Assembly: GCA_947384645.1 (NCBI GenBank)
Contig: CANDHX010000063.1
Span: forward strand, 1 to 7,677
DNA: 7,677 bases
Direction of reading: 5' to 3'
DNA from: an uncultured Mycoplasmatota bacterium
GTDB lineage: Bacteria; Bacillota_I; Bacilli_A; RF39; UBA660
In this document: in pieces, positions 1 to 5,357 of the stretch
Layout: every line of letters starts with the position of its first letter
Position numbering within the stretch: position 1 is the stretch's first letter
Notes under the pieces: model-generated
Seen by the model: only the letters and a program-made list of their open reading frames with translations
Told to the model about the DNA's origin: nothing
Database searches by the model: none
Made by a program: the position numbers and the translations under genes

Positions 1-3
1 TTT

Positions 4-9
4 TGTCAA
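4..9 (-). promoter_or_regulatory. Possible -35 element of a gene beyond the left edge
   Basis: On the minus strand this reads TTGACA, the consensus -35 hexamer, in A/T-rich DNA downstream of toxN. The matching -10 would lie outside the window, so only half of a promoter can be seen. The 77 bases left of toxN hold no convincing gene and no clear hairpin terminator. Confidence 0.25.
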
Positions 10-77
10 TATTTTTATATTCTCTCTTTTGAATCTTTTTTACTCTTTTTTACTGACATTTTAAGAAAAATCACTAA

Positions 78-599
78 TCAATTATTTATAGATACATTTC
101 GTTCTTCATATTTCAAACACTTCTCTTCTAAAAGCTTAAAATTACAACACCTTTTTAAGATAGGTTCTTCTAGTCTTCCCTCTATATATCTTTTGTATAA
201 GTCTAAAGATTTAGTATAAAGCTTAACGTTATTACGATTGAGCCAAAATATCTGTTTTTTTAATAAGTTCATATATTTGACATCATTGGAATTCTCGCCT
301 CGAGAAGAAAAATCGATGAGTTCAATATTGTCTTCTAAAACTGGCAACATGTTATTGAAATTGATAGCTCCCAATTTTCCACCATCTAGCTTTAGAAAAT
401 CTCTGCTGTTTCGCATATTTAAATGTTTTTTCTTTGGACTAGACAAAGGAGCAAAATATTTACATCTATCAATACTAAATAGAACGCCTACAAAAGGTCT
501 ATTATCTTTCTTTTTGTAATTATAAGGAACCCTATTATCATATTTTCTCAAATAATCACAGTATTTTGAGTCGATTTTGACTAGTAATAATTCTTCCAT
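78..599 (-). CDS. toxN: Type III toxin-antitoxin system endoribonuclease toxin, ToxN/AbiQ family
   Basis: 173 aa, close to the length of characterised ToxN proteins (about 170). Family-like blocks occur in the expected order: an N-terminal DSKYCDYLRKYDNRVP stretch (res 10-25), RPFVGVLF (34-41), the hallmark YFAPLSSPKKKH (48-59) that corresponds to the active-site S/T-S-P-K region, a GGKLGAINFNNMLPV block (73-87), YMNLLKKQ (109-116), and a C-terminal CNFKLLEEK (152-160). Known family members are cytoplasmic RNases that cleave A-rich RNA sites and are inhibited by the ToxI RNA pseudoknot in a cyclic complex. The start is ATG at 599, preceded by AGAGGTG (604-610). The gene lies 39 nt behind the toxI terminator and probably depends on readthrough from the toxI promoter, as in studied toxIN loci. 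The stop is TGA. It appears intact, with all blocks present. The assignment is from recalled family sequence, not a search; a CptN or TenpN subfamily placement cannot be excluded. Confidence 0.93.
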   Translation of the reverse strand: MEELLLVKIDSKYCDYLRKYDNRVPYNYKKKDNRPFVGVLFSIDRCKYFAPLSSPKKKHLNMRNSRDFLKLDGGKLGAINFNNMLPVLEDNIELIDFSSRGENSNDVKYMNLLKKQIFWLNRNNVKLYTKSLDLYKRYIEGRLEEPILKRCCNFKLLEEKCLKYEERNVSINN

Positions 600-638
600 A
601 GTTCACCTCTAATTTTGGTATTATAAAACTTTTCGATT

Positions 639-664
639 AAAAAAACTAGAGTGTGCTCTCTAGT
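639..664 (-). terminator. Rho-independent terminator between toxI and toxN
   Basis: The minus-strand RNA folds as ACUAGAG, loop AGCACA, CUCUAGU (a perfect 7-bp stem), followed by a run of U. Type III loci carry such a partly leaky terminator between antitoxin RNA and toxin; it keeps antitoxin in excess over toxin mRNA. Position and structure match that arrangement. Confidence 0.88.
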
Positions 665-667
665 CTT

Positions 668-769
668 GCTTTTTTAGTTTCCTGTCATAGCCGGAATCGC
701 TGCTTTTTTAGTTTCCTGTCATAGCCGGAATCGCTGCTTTTTTAGTTTCCTGTCATAGCCGGAATCGCT
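668..769 (-). repeat. Three perfect 34-bp tandem repeats (toxI array)
   Basis: Copies at 668-701, 702-735 and 736-769 are identical with no spacer. Each minus-strand unit begins AGCGATTCCGG and ends CTAAAAAAGC. To the right (RNA 5' side), 770-780 reads TTAGCAAAGCT on the minus strand. It resembles the unit's 3' end, like a degenerate fragment of a fourth copy. Unit length matches the 34-36 nt typical of toxI. Confidence 0.95.
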
Positions 770-780
770 AGCTTTGCTAA

Positions 781-799
781 CACATAAAAAATTTATGTG
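781..799 (-). promoter_or_regulatory. Palindrome at the toxI transcription start
   Basis: CACATAAA and TTTATGTG form a perfect 8-bp inverted repeat around three bases. It begins 6 bp downstream of the -10 and covers the predicted start site (about 798). It could be an operator or a 5' hairpin of the ToxI precursor that protects the RNA end. The sequence alone does not decide between these. Confidence 0.5.
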
Positions 800-804
800 A
801 CTAT

Positions 805-833
805 AATATAACTTATTTCATGGAAATTGTCAA
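805..833 (-). promoter_or_regulatory. Strong sigma-A-type promoter of toxIN
   Basis: Minus-strand -35 TTGACA (828-833, perfect consensus), a 17-nt spacer, and -10 TATATT (805-810). It lies 6 bp beyond the U tract of the efp terminator, so toxIN is an insulated transcription unit. A strong promoter fits the need for abundant antitoxin RNA. Confidence 0.88.
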
Positions 834-838
834 ATTTC

Positions 839-866
839 AAAAAAAAGCTATAGAATCTCTCTATGC
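839..866 (-). terminator. Intrinsic terminator of the rpmG-efp operon
   Basis: The minus strand carries GCATAGA, loop GAGAT, TCTATAGC (seven pairs with one bulged A), then eight T. The stem includes the efp stop codon TAG (861-863), so the terminator overlaps the end of the gene. Confidence 0.8.
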
Positions 867-1421
867 TCTTCCACAGTAACTACCATCCAAAGTAGATACT
901 GTAACTACTTCTCCGTCATTTATAAATAGAGGCACCTTAATGACAAGACCATTTTCTAAAGTTGCATCTTTCATAGCACTAGAAGTCGTATTACCTTTTG
1001 TAGCAGGTTCAGTACTATCTACTGTATAATCGATTTTCTCTGGCAAGTCGATACCGATTATCTCGCCTTCATATGAAGCTATTTGAATTTCCAAACCTTC
1101 CTTCAAATACTTAGCATTTTCTCCTAAAGTATCTTTAGAAAGTTCCATTTGGTCGTAAGTTTCGTTGTTCATAAATACGAAGTTATCCCCATCGGCATAT
1201 AAGAATTGCGATTTAGATTTATCGACATGAGCTTTTTCTACCTTTATATTAGTATTATATGTGTCGACTGTAATGCTTCCTGTTCGCAAATTCTTCAACT
1301 TCATCTTTACGAATGGAGAACCTTTACCAGGCTTGACGTGTTGGAACTCGACTATCACGCATAACTTACCATCCATTATGATAGTCATACCGTTTTTAAT
1401 GTCGTTAATATTTATCATCAT
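861..1421 (-). CDS. efp: Elongation factor P
   Basis: 186 aa, the normal EF-P length. EF-P binds the ribosome between the P and E sites and helps peptide bond formation at polyproline stretches. An N-terminal KOW-like domain (about 1-65) carries the tip FQHVKPGKGSPF. Lys33 is the residue that reaches the peptidyl-transferase centre, and it aligns with the aminopentanol-modified Lys32 of Bacillus subtilis. Two OB-type domains follow (about 68-125 and 130-186), with the closing VSTLDGSYCGRA resembling the family signature. The start is one of two adjacent ATGs (1421 or 1418). AGGAGAG at 1432-1438 is rather far (10 nt) even from the first, so the first is kept. The second would give exact B. subtilis numbering. 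It lies 19 nt downstream of rpmG and is presumably cotranscribed. No modification enzyme gene is in the window. Confidence 0.97.
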   Translation of the reverse strand: MMININDIKNGMTIIMDGKLCVIVEFQHVKPGKGSPFVKMKLKNLRTGSITVDTYNTNIKVEKAHVDKSKSQFLYADGDNFVFMNNETYDQMELSKDTLGENAKYLKEGLEIQIASYEGEIIGIDLPEKIDYTVDSTEPATKGNTTSSAMKDATLENGLVIKVPLFINDGEVVTVSTLDGSYCGRA

Positions 1422-1440
1422 AAGCTTTTCGCTCTCCTAA

Positions 1441-1611
1441 CTAGTTTTTCTTTTCATTATGTTCAGTATGCTTTCTGCATTTAGGGCAATACCTATTTAA
1501 AGAAAGCTTTTCAACTGTATTTTTTTTATTCTTTTCAGTAGGACGAATGATATTTCCACAAACAGAACATTTCATTGTAACTGGTCCTCTGTTCTCACCT
1601 TTTTTTGCCAT
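1441..1611 (-). CDS. rpmG: 50S ribosomal protein bL33, zinc-binding form
   Basis: A 56-aa ORF starting MAKKGENRGP and ending HTEHNEKKN. It has two CxxC pairs, CSVC (res 15-18) and CPKC (42-45), the zinc ribbon of the C+ form of bL33, and an internal YCPKCRKHTEH tail typical of the family. It is a component of the large ribosomal subunit near the E site. The start ATG at 1611 is preceded by AGAAGGAGGG, a near-perfect ribosome binding site with 6-7 nt spacing. It is the first gene of a probable two-gene operon with efp, which starts 19 nt after its TAG stop. C+ paralogues are often paired with zinc-independent C- copies regulated by Zur, but no second copy is visible here. Confidence 0.95.
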   Translation of the reverse strand: MAKKGENRGPVTMKCSVCGNIIRPTEKNKKNTVEKLSLNRYCPKCRKHTEHNEKKN

Positions 1612-1643
1612 AAAAGTCCCTCCTTCTTTATAAGGTCATCTGT

Positions 1644-1671
1644 ATTATAGCAAAAAATTAGGAATTTTCAA
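1644..1671 (-). promoter_or_regulatory. Promoter of rpmG-efp, inside the 3' end of the PBP gene
   Basis: Minus-strand -35 TTGAAA (1666-1671), a 16-nt spacer, and an extended -10 TGCTATAAT (hexamer at 1644-1649). The predicted start is near 1637, giving a leader of about 25 nt that contains the rpmG ribosome binding site. The -35 lies in the last codons of the upstream PBP gene. No terminator hairpin is visible between that stop and rpmG, so readthrough could add to expression. Confidence 0.75.
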
Positions 1672-3598
1672 ACAAATAGTTGACTATTTTTTTATTTACT
1701 CTCAAATTTAGAGCATGTTTGGCTCCTCCTGTACTCAAATTTGGACTGATAATTATAACTGAATATTTAGGTTCTTCTACAGGGGCATACATTATAAAAG
1801 ATGTACTTATAGTTTTAGTATCGACTCTCCCATCTCCATTCGAGTCGACAAAAGTTTCACTCGTCCCTGTTTTACCGGCAGCACTTCTTCCACTATCGAC
1901 ATAATACTTGCCAGTTCCGCTCACCATAACTTGTCTAAATCCTTCTTGAATTCTTTTTATATATGCGTTATCTAGTTCTATAGAATTTAAAACTTCCTTT
2001 TTATTATCTAAAACGACTTCTCCATTTTGCACGATTTTTAGCATTAAAGAAGGAGCTAATCTATTTCCGTCGTTAGCAATAGTATTTATGTATTGAAATA
2101 CCTCGATAGGAGTATAGGTATCGTATTGTCCTATAGCCAAATTGAGGAGTAAATCGTCGCTGACAGTTTTTCCAATAATACCTAAGCGTTCGTTTGGCAA
2201 GTCGATACCCGTAATATTACCTAATCCATAACTCTTGAGCATATCCCTATATGTTTGAAAGTTTTCACTAGTCGCACCCAATTTAGAATTCCATCTATAA
2301 TTTGGGTTTGCAAGCTTTGCAGCGATAAGAAATTGATAATAGTTAGAAGATTGAGCAAGAGCCCTCACGTCATCGACATAACCTAGAGATGTCCAACTGC
2401 ACTTCTCTGTTACGCCGTACACTTTTAAACACGCATCCCTTACCGTCGTCCCCATTTTTATTAATCCTTCCTTATATCCGACAGATATAGTCGCACCCTT
2501 GACGATACTTCCAACCGTATAACTCGAGTTTATTATATTAGCAGTTATGTCGTTAAAGTGGTCTTTGATTAATTGTAACCCAGAGACGGCTAGTATCTCC
2601 CCCGTTTTGGGACTGCCGACTATTACAAAAGAATGGTTATAAAACTTAGAACTTCCGTATTTTTTAGCACTTAACATCTCTTCTTTAAGTATCTTCTCGA
2701 CTTCTAATTGTTTATTAATGTCGATAGAAAGATACAAATCCATGCCTTCTTTTTCTTCTTCGACAAGTTTTAACTTGCCACCTTCCATTTTATAAAGGCT
2801 ATTCACTCCTCTCAAATACTCGTCGTATTGGAACTCCAAAAAACTAGTGCCCACAGTACTATTAGAATCGATGCCTTTGTTTTCATAGTAATCTTTATAT
2901 TCGATTGGAACTGTATTGCTTATCGATCCTAAAATAGTTTTTAAAGTATTGCCATATGGATAAGTTCGCTCCCACACGAGTTCCACCCGAACTCCAGGTA
3001 TCTCCATATCGTTTATTTGGACGACCTCTTCATCGGTTAAATCCTTCATTACGATTTTATCTTCATAATAGAAACCCTTCGATAAAATCGAATATATGTG
3101 ACTTGCATTCTTATCTTCAAAAGACATCGATGCTAACTCCTCTTCGCCTACTCTGTCGAGTTTTAAAGCTTCTATTTCATCTTTCGTAAGCTTCCTTTCT
3201 CTATATAACTGTTTCTCTTCCTCGCTAATCAAGTCCTCTCCTTTACTGTGGGTTAAAAGATAAAATTTCTTTAGTTTCATATCGGTAAACAAATTAGTTG
3301 AAAACTTTAATATGCTCCCTAATTTATATGATATTTCTACTTCTCGTCCCTCGCTCGAACCATTTGTCCTATTATAAATAACCGTATTAGTACCCCTATT
3401 GTCGACTAAGACAACTCCATTTCTATCGAGAATTCTCCCTCTAGGTGCAGCGGGCCCACTTATATAGACGTTTTTAATACTGTCATAACTATTCTTATAC
3501 ATCTCGTGGTCTTTTATAGAAAGCGATAAAATCCTAAGAGTTGCCAAAAAGAAAAAAGAAATCAAAATCATATATATCAATAGTCTACTTTTTTTCAT
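1658..3598 (-). CDS. Class B penicillin-binding protein (PBP2-like peptidoglycan transpeptidase)
   Basis: 646 aa. A short cytoplasmic N-terminus, then one membrane anchor (about res 6-26), followed by the PBP dimerisation domain starting at APRGRILDRNG (51-61) and RTYPYG (211-216). The C-terminal transpeptidase domain (about 320-645) has all three catalytic motifs: SIVK (Ser364 nucleophile, Lys367), SSN (417-419) and KTGT (576-579). The enzyme crosslinks stem peptides outside the membrane and is the target of beta-lactams. The long dimerisation domain and motif spacing fit the PBP2/PbpA (mrdA) type of elongation PBP. A divisome or SpoVD-type role is less likely, since no PASTA domain follows. 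An EF-hand-like loop DSNGDGRVD (585-593) sits just after KTGT. The start ATG at 3598 has only a weak ribosome binding site (AAAGATGA). The promoter is at 3645-3673. mreB and rodA are not in the window. Confidence 0.93.
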   Translation of the reverse strand: MKKSRLLIYMILISFFFLATLRILSLSIKDHEMYKNSYDSIKNVYISGPAAPRGRILDRNGVVLVDNRGTNTVIYNRTNGSSEGREVEISYKLGSILKFSTNLFTDMKLKKFYLLTHSKGEDLISEEEKQLYRERKLTKDEIEALKLDRVGEEELASMSFEDKNASHIYSILSKGFYYEDKIVMKDLTDEEVVQINDMEIPGVRVELVWERTYPYGNTLKTILGSISNTVPIEYKDYYENKGIDSNSTVGTSFLEFQYDEYLRGVNSLYKMEGGKLKLVEEEKEGMDLYLSIDINKQLEVEKILKEEMLSAKKYGSSKFYNHSFVIVGSPKTGEILAVSGLQLIKDHFNDITANIINSSYTVGSIVKGATISVGYKEGLIKMGTTVRDACLKVYGVTEKCSWTSLGYVDDVRALAQSSNYYQFLIAAKLANPNYRWNSKLGATSENFQTYRDMLKSYGLGNITGIDLPNERLGIIGKTVSDDLLLNLAIGQYDTYTPIEVFQYINTIANDGNRLAPSLMLKIVQNGEVVLDNKKEVLNSIELDNAYIKRIQEGFRQVMVSGTGKYYVDSGRSAAGKTGTSETFVDSNGDGRVDTKTISTSFIMYAPVEEPKYSVIIISPNLSTGGAKHALNLRVNKKIVNYLFENS

Positions 3599-3641
3599 AT
3601 TTCATCTTTTTTATTATGAGTAATTTTAACTTTAATAAACA

Positions 3642-3647
3642 TATAAT
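3642..3647 (+). promoter_or_regulatory. Possible -10 element for the DUF2624-like gene
   Basis: A perfect TATAAT on the plus strand, but without a recognisable -35 at 16-18 nt. The implied start near 3654 would leave a leader of only about 11 nt that just includes the ribosome binding site. It overlaps the -10 of the opposing PBP promoter. Confidence 0.4.
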
Positions 3648-3673
3648 ATATTAGGGTGATTAATATGTTTCAA
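3645..3673 (-). promoter_or_regulatory. Promoter of the PBP2-like gene
   Basis: Minus-strand -35 TTGAAA (3668-3673), a 17-nt spacer, and -10 TATATT (3645-3650). The predicted start is near 3638, leaving a 40-nt leader. The -35 falls within the first codons of the divergent small gene, so both genes are read from one compact region. Confidence 0.7.
3653..3659 (+). promoter_or_regulatory. Ribosome binding site that sets the start at 3665
   Basis: AGGGTGA, 5 nt before ATG at 3665. An in-frame GTG at 3656 is part of this ribosome binding site and has no such site of its own, so it is not used as the start. Confidence 0.8.
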
Positions 3674-3919
3674 CTCATCAAAAACTATGTTTCTAAAATG
3701 ACTAAAGAAGACGTCCAAAAATTTGCATCTAAAAATGAAATTTACTTAAGCGAATCTGAAATAGATTTTACATATCGATTCATTAAGAAAAACTATGAAG
3801 CCTTATATGCAAATCCCAACATCGATTTATCCAAATATAAAGCTCATTACAGTGAAGAAAACTATACTAAATTAATGAAATTGATAACCTCTTATAAAAG
3901 TAAATATCTCAATTTATAA
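3665..3919 (+). CDS. Small cytoplasmic DUF2624-like protein of unknown function
   Basis: 84 aa, soluble, rich in Lys, Tyr, Ser and Asn, with no membrane segment or signal peptide. The order of segments is a short N-terminal helix, a KMTKEDVQKFASKNEIYLSE block (res 11-30) and a helical middle, then SEENYTKLMKLITSYK (62-77). This resembles the DUF2624 family (YqfT-like in Bacillus), where a 'lt.eel..~a..~gi.lt..ea' pattern is followed by a short C-terminal helix. The match is by recollection and could be wrong. The start is ATG at 3665 behind AGGGTGA, not the in-frame GTG at 3656. It is the only plus-strand gene here: divergent from the PBP gene with overlapping promoter elements, and convergent with cdaR across a shared terminator. 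Base composition is like the neighbours. No function can be assigned. Confidence 0.8.
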   Translation: MFQLIKNYVSKMTKEDVQKFASKNEIYLSESEIDFTYRFIKKNYEALYANPNIDLSKYKAHYSEENYTKLMKLITSYKSKYLNL

Positions 3920-3942
3920 AAGCGTCGATTAAATATTAAACG

Positions 3943-3980
3943 AAAAACAGCGGTTTCGGTATTCGAATCGCTGTTTTTTT
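3943..3980. terminator. Bidirectional terminator between convergent genes
   Basis: AAAAACAGCG (3943-3952) pairs with CGCTGTTTTT (3969-3978), and part of the 16-nt interior (TTCG with CGAA) can pair further. On the plus strand it is followed by a run of seven T and serves the DUF2624-like gene. On the minus strand the outer bases give TTTTT-CG-TTT and serve cdaR. It lies 23 nt after one stop and 9 nt after the other. Confidence 0.88.
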
Positions 3981-3989
3981 ATTTAGGAA

Positions 3990-5357
3990 TTATCCCTTAT
4001 TAAAAATCTTTATCTTTACTGTCTTAATCTTTGGCGTATAAGTAACTGTCAAGTTTCCTCGCTCGATTACTACTGGAACGTCATATGTACCAGGCTCATA
4101 ACCGCTCAAATCGACATAGGCATTAATAGAACTTGCATCTATTTTGTTTATTACATCGCCTACACCTTTTAAGATTACCGTACAACTCGTCTCTTCATCA
4201 CTTACAGCACTAGCAGCATAGTTAGAACTCAAATTGTGAATATCGATTGCAACACCAGCCACCTCTATCGTTTCCTCAGTTCCTACTTTGACTTCGATTG
4301 TAGTAGTAGATTCGCTCATGTATCTAACTCCACTCGGTTTAACCAAAGTAGACACGAACTTTTTATCGGAATTTAGTCCTTCGACATCTATTTCTGCTGT
4401 AATAGAAGTAAGTTTACTCAAGATAGCTTGGTCTCCATAAACTCTTACACTAGACACACTAGAAGTTGCCGAACTGATTGCGTATCCTGTTGCAAATGTT
4501 CCATTAGGTACTACTTCTACTGGTAAATCGACGTAGTAAGAATCGACTTTAATGCTTGCGGCAGCAGTACTTGGTACAATCTCGACGTTGTCTACTAGTT
4601 TACCGTTTTCGTCATAAGCGACCATCGGTAGTGAATCGATTTCGAAAGTTCCCGAAGTAGTTAAATTCAATGTCGAAACATCGATTAACGCTTTGACAGT
4701 AGCAACTCGTGCTAGAGTTTCACTAGAACCCTTGACGTATACTTCGCTTTCTTTGAGCTTAACCTCGCTTACGTTTAATTTACTATCCAATTTATCTTGG
4801 TTCAACAAGTCGTATGTTAGAGTCTTAACAGATGAAACTTTCTCGCTTATCTTAACTGTAACGCTAGACGGTATCAACCTATAAGTAACTGATTCGACTG
4901 AATGATTATACTTTAGTTTGACGTTATATTCTCCGGTTTTATAATCGCTTAAATCTAAAACAACTTTGTGTTCGCCTAGTTGTTTAGCCAAGTATAAATC
5001 GCTTTTTCTACCCATCAATATGATGTCGACATTTTCAGGAATTCCTTCGACGACATATTTTTCTTTATTATAAATCACAGTTACTGGCTGTTGAGAGAGC
5101 ATCTCGCTTTCCGTCTCGACTAAATTGTTCGCTTTATGGTCGACTACCAAGAAGGCAAAAACTGCAATTATCAAAGAAAATATCAATAAAGAATGTGGTT
5201 TATTGAATAGTCCTTCGAGCATTCCCGTATTTTTCTTTATTATTTTATTAATCCTATAAACTAAAGCACTAATAGGAGTAACGATGATAGCATCTACGAT
5301 TTTATATAATCCTCTTCCCAATTTTTTAAGAGGTCCCCGTTTCTTCTTTCTACTCAC
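3990..5357 (-). CDS. cdaR: CdaA regulatory protein CdaR (YbbR-domain protein)
   Basis: 455 aa from GTG at 5357. CdaR is a membrane-anchored extracytoplasmic protein that binds CdaA and modulates c-di-AMP synthesis. After a basic N-terminus (SRKKKRGPLKKLGRG) there is an amphipathic stretch, then one membrane segment (about res 55-72). Four YbbR-type beta-rich repeats follow, at about 79-173, 174-271, 272-359 and 360-455. Repeats carry the characteristic 'V.V.G....l..i..i.a.vDls.l..G.~.~.V' pattern, for example ILKGVGDVINKIDASSINAY and VYVKGSSETLARVATVKALI. Four repeats match Bacillus CdaR. The N-terminal part before the membrane segment, about 55 residues, is longer than in B. subtilis. The gene overlaps the cdaA stop by 8 nt, indicating translational coupling. 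Upstream in-frame ATGs at 5384, 5375 and 5372 exist, but the ribosome binding site fits GTG 5357. glmM, often next in this operon, is absent; a terminator follows instead. Confidence 0.92.
   Translation of the reverse strand: MSRKKKRGPLKKLGRGLYKIVDAIIVTPISALVYRINKIIKKNTGMLEGLFNKPHSLLIFSLIIAVFAFLVVDHKANNLVETESEMLSQQPVTVIYNKEKYVVEGIPENVDIILMGRKSDLYLAKQLGEHKVVLDLSDYKTGEYNVKLKYNHSVESVTYRLIPSSVTVKISEKVSSVKTLTYDLLNQDKLDSKLNVSEVKLKESEVYVKGSSETLARVATVKALIDVSTLNLTTSGTFEIDSLPMVAYDENGKLVDNVEIVPSTAAASIKVDSYYVDLPVEVVPNGTFATGYAISSATSSVSSVRVYGDQAILSKLTSITAEIDVEGLNSDKKFVSTLVKPSGVRYMSESTTTIEVKVGTEETIEVAGVAIDIHNLSSNYAASAVSDEETSCTVILKGVGDVINKIDASSINAYVDLSGYEPGTYDVPVVIERGNLTVTYTPKIKTVKIKIFNKG

Larger units (their letters stand above)
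639..798 (-). ncRNA. toxI: ToxI-like antitoxin RNA, three 34-nt repeats
   Basis: Transcript of about 160 nt inferred from a consensus promoter (805-833) and an intrinsic terminator (639-664). It holds three identical 34-nt repeats immediately upstream of a ToxN-family toxin, the defining layout of a type III system. Each repeat can form a small H-type pseudoknot: AGC (unit nt 1-3) pairs with GCU (11-13) and UUCC (6-9) pairs with GGAA (20-23). An A6 tract (27-32) then follows. In known systems ToxN cuts the precursor in such A-rich linkers and each monomer then wraps and inhibits one toxin. There is no ribosome binding site or ORF in the transcript. The 5' end position is inferred from the promoter only. 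Confidence 0.88.

Noticed and set aside
15..59. Short minus-strand ORF of 14 codons (MSVKKSKKDSKERI) downstream of toxN
   Set aside because: No ribosome binding site precedes it, and its Lys-rich content is what A-rich DNA gives by chance.
668..769. CRISPR array
   Set aside because: The repeats are directly adjacent with no spacers and lie between a promoter, a terminator and a ToxN gene; this is a toxI array.
2956..3189. Plus-strand open frames inside the PBP, cdaR, cdaA and toxN genes (for example 2956-3189, 4693-4884, 5927-6202, 238-519)
   Set aside because: They lie wholly or mostly opposite well-supported genes, lack ribosome binding sites, and their translations resemble no protein I know.
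3656..3664. GTG at 3656 as start of the DUF2624-like gene
   Set aside because: It lies inside the AGGGTGA ribosome binding site that serves ATG at 3665.
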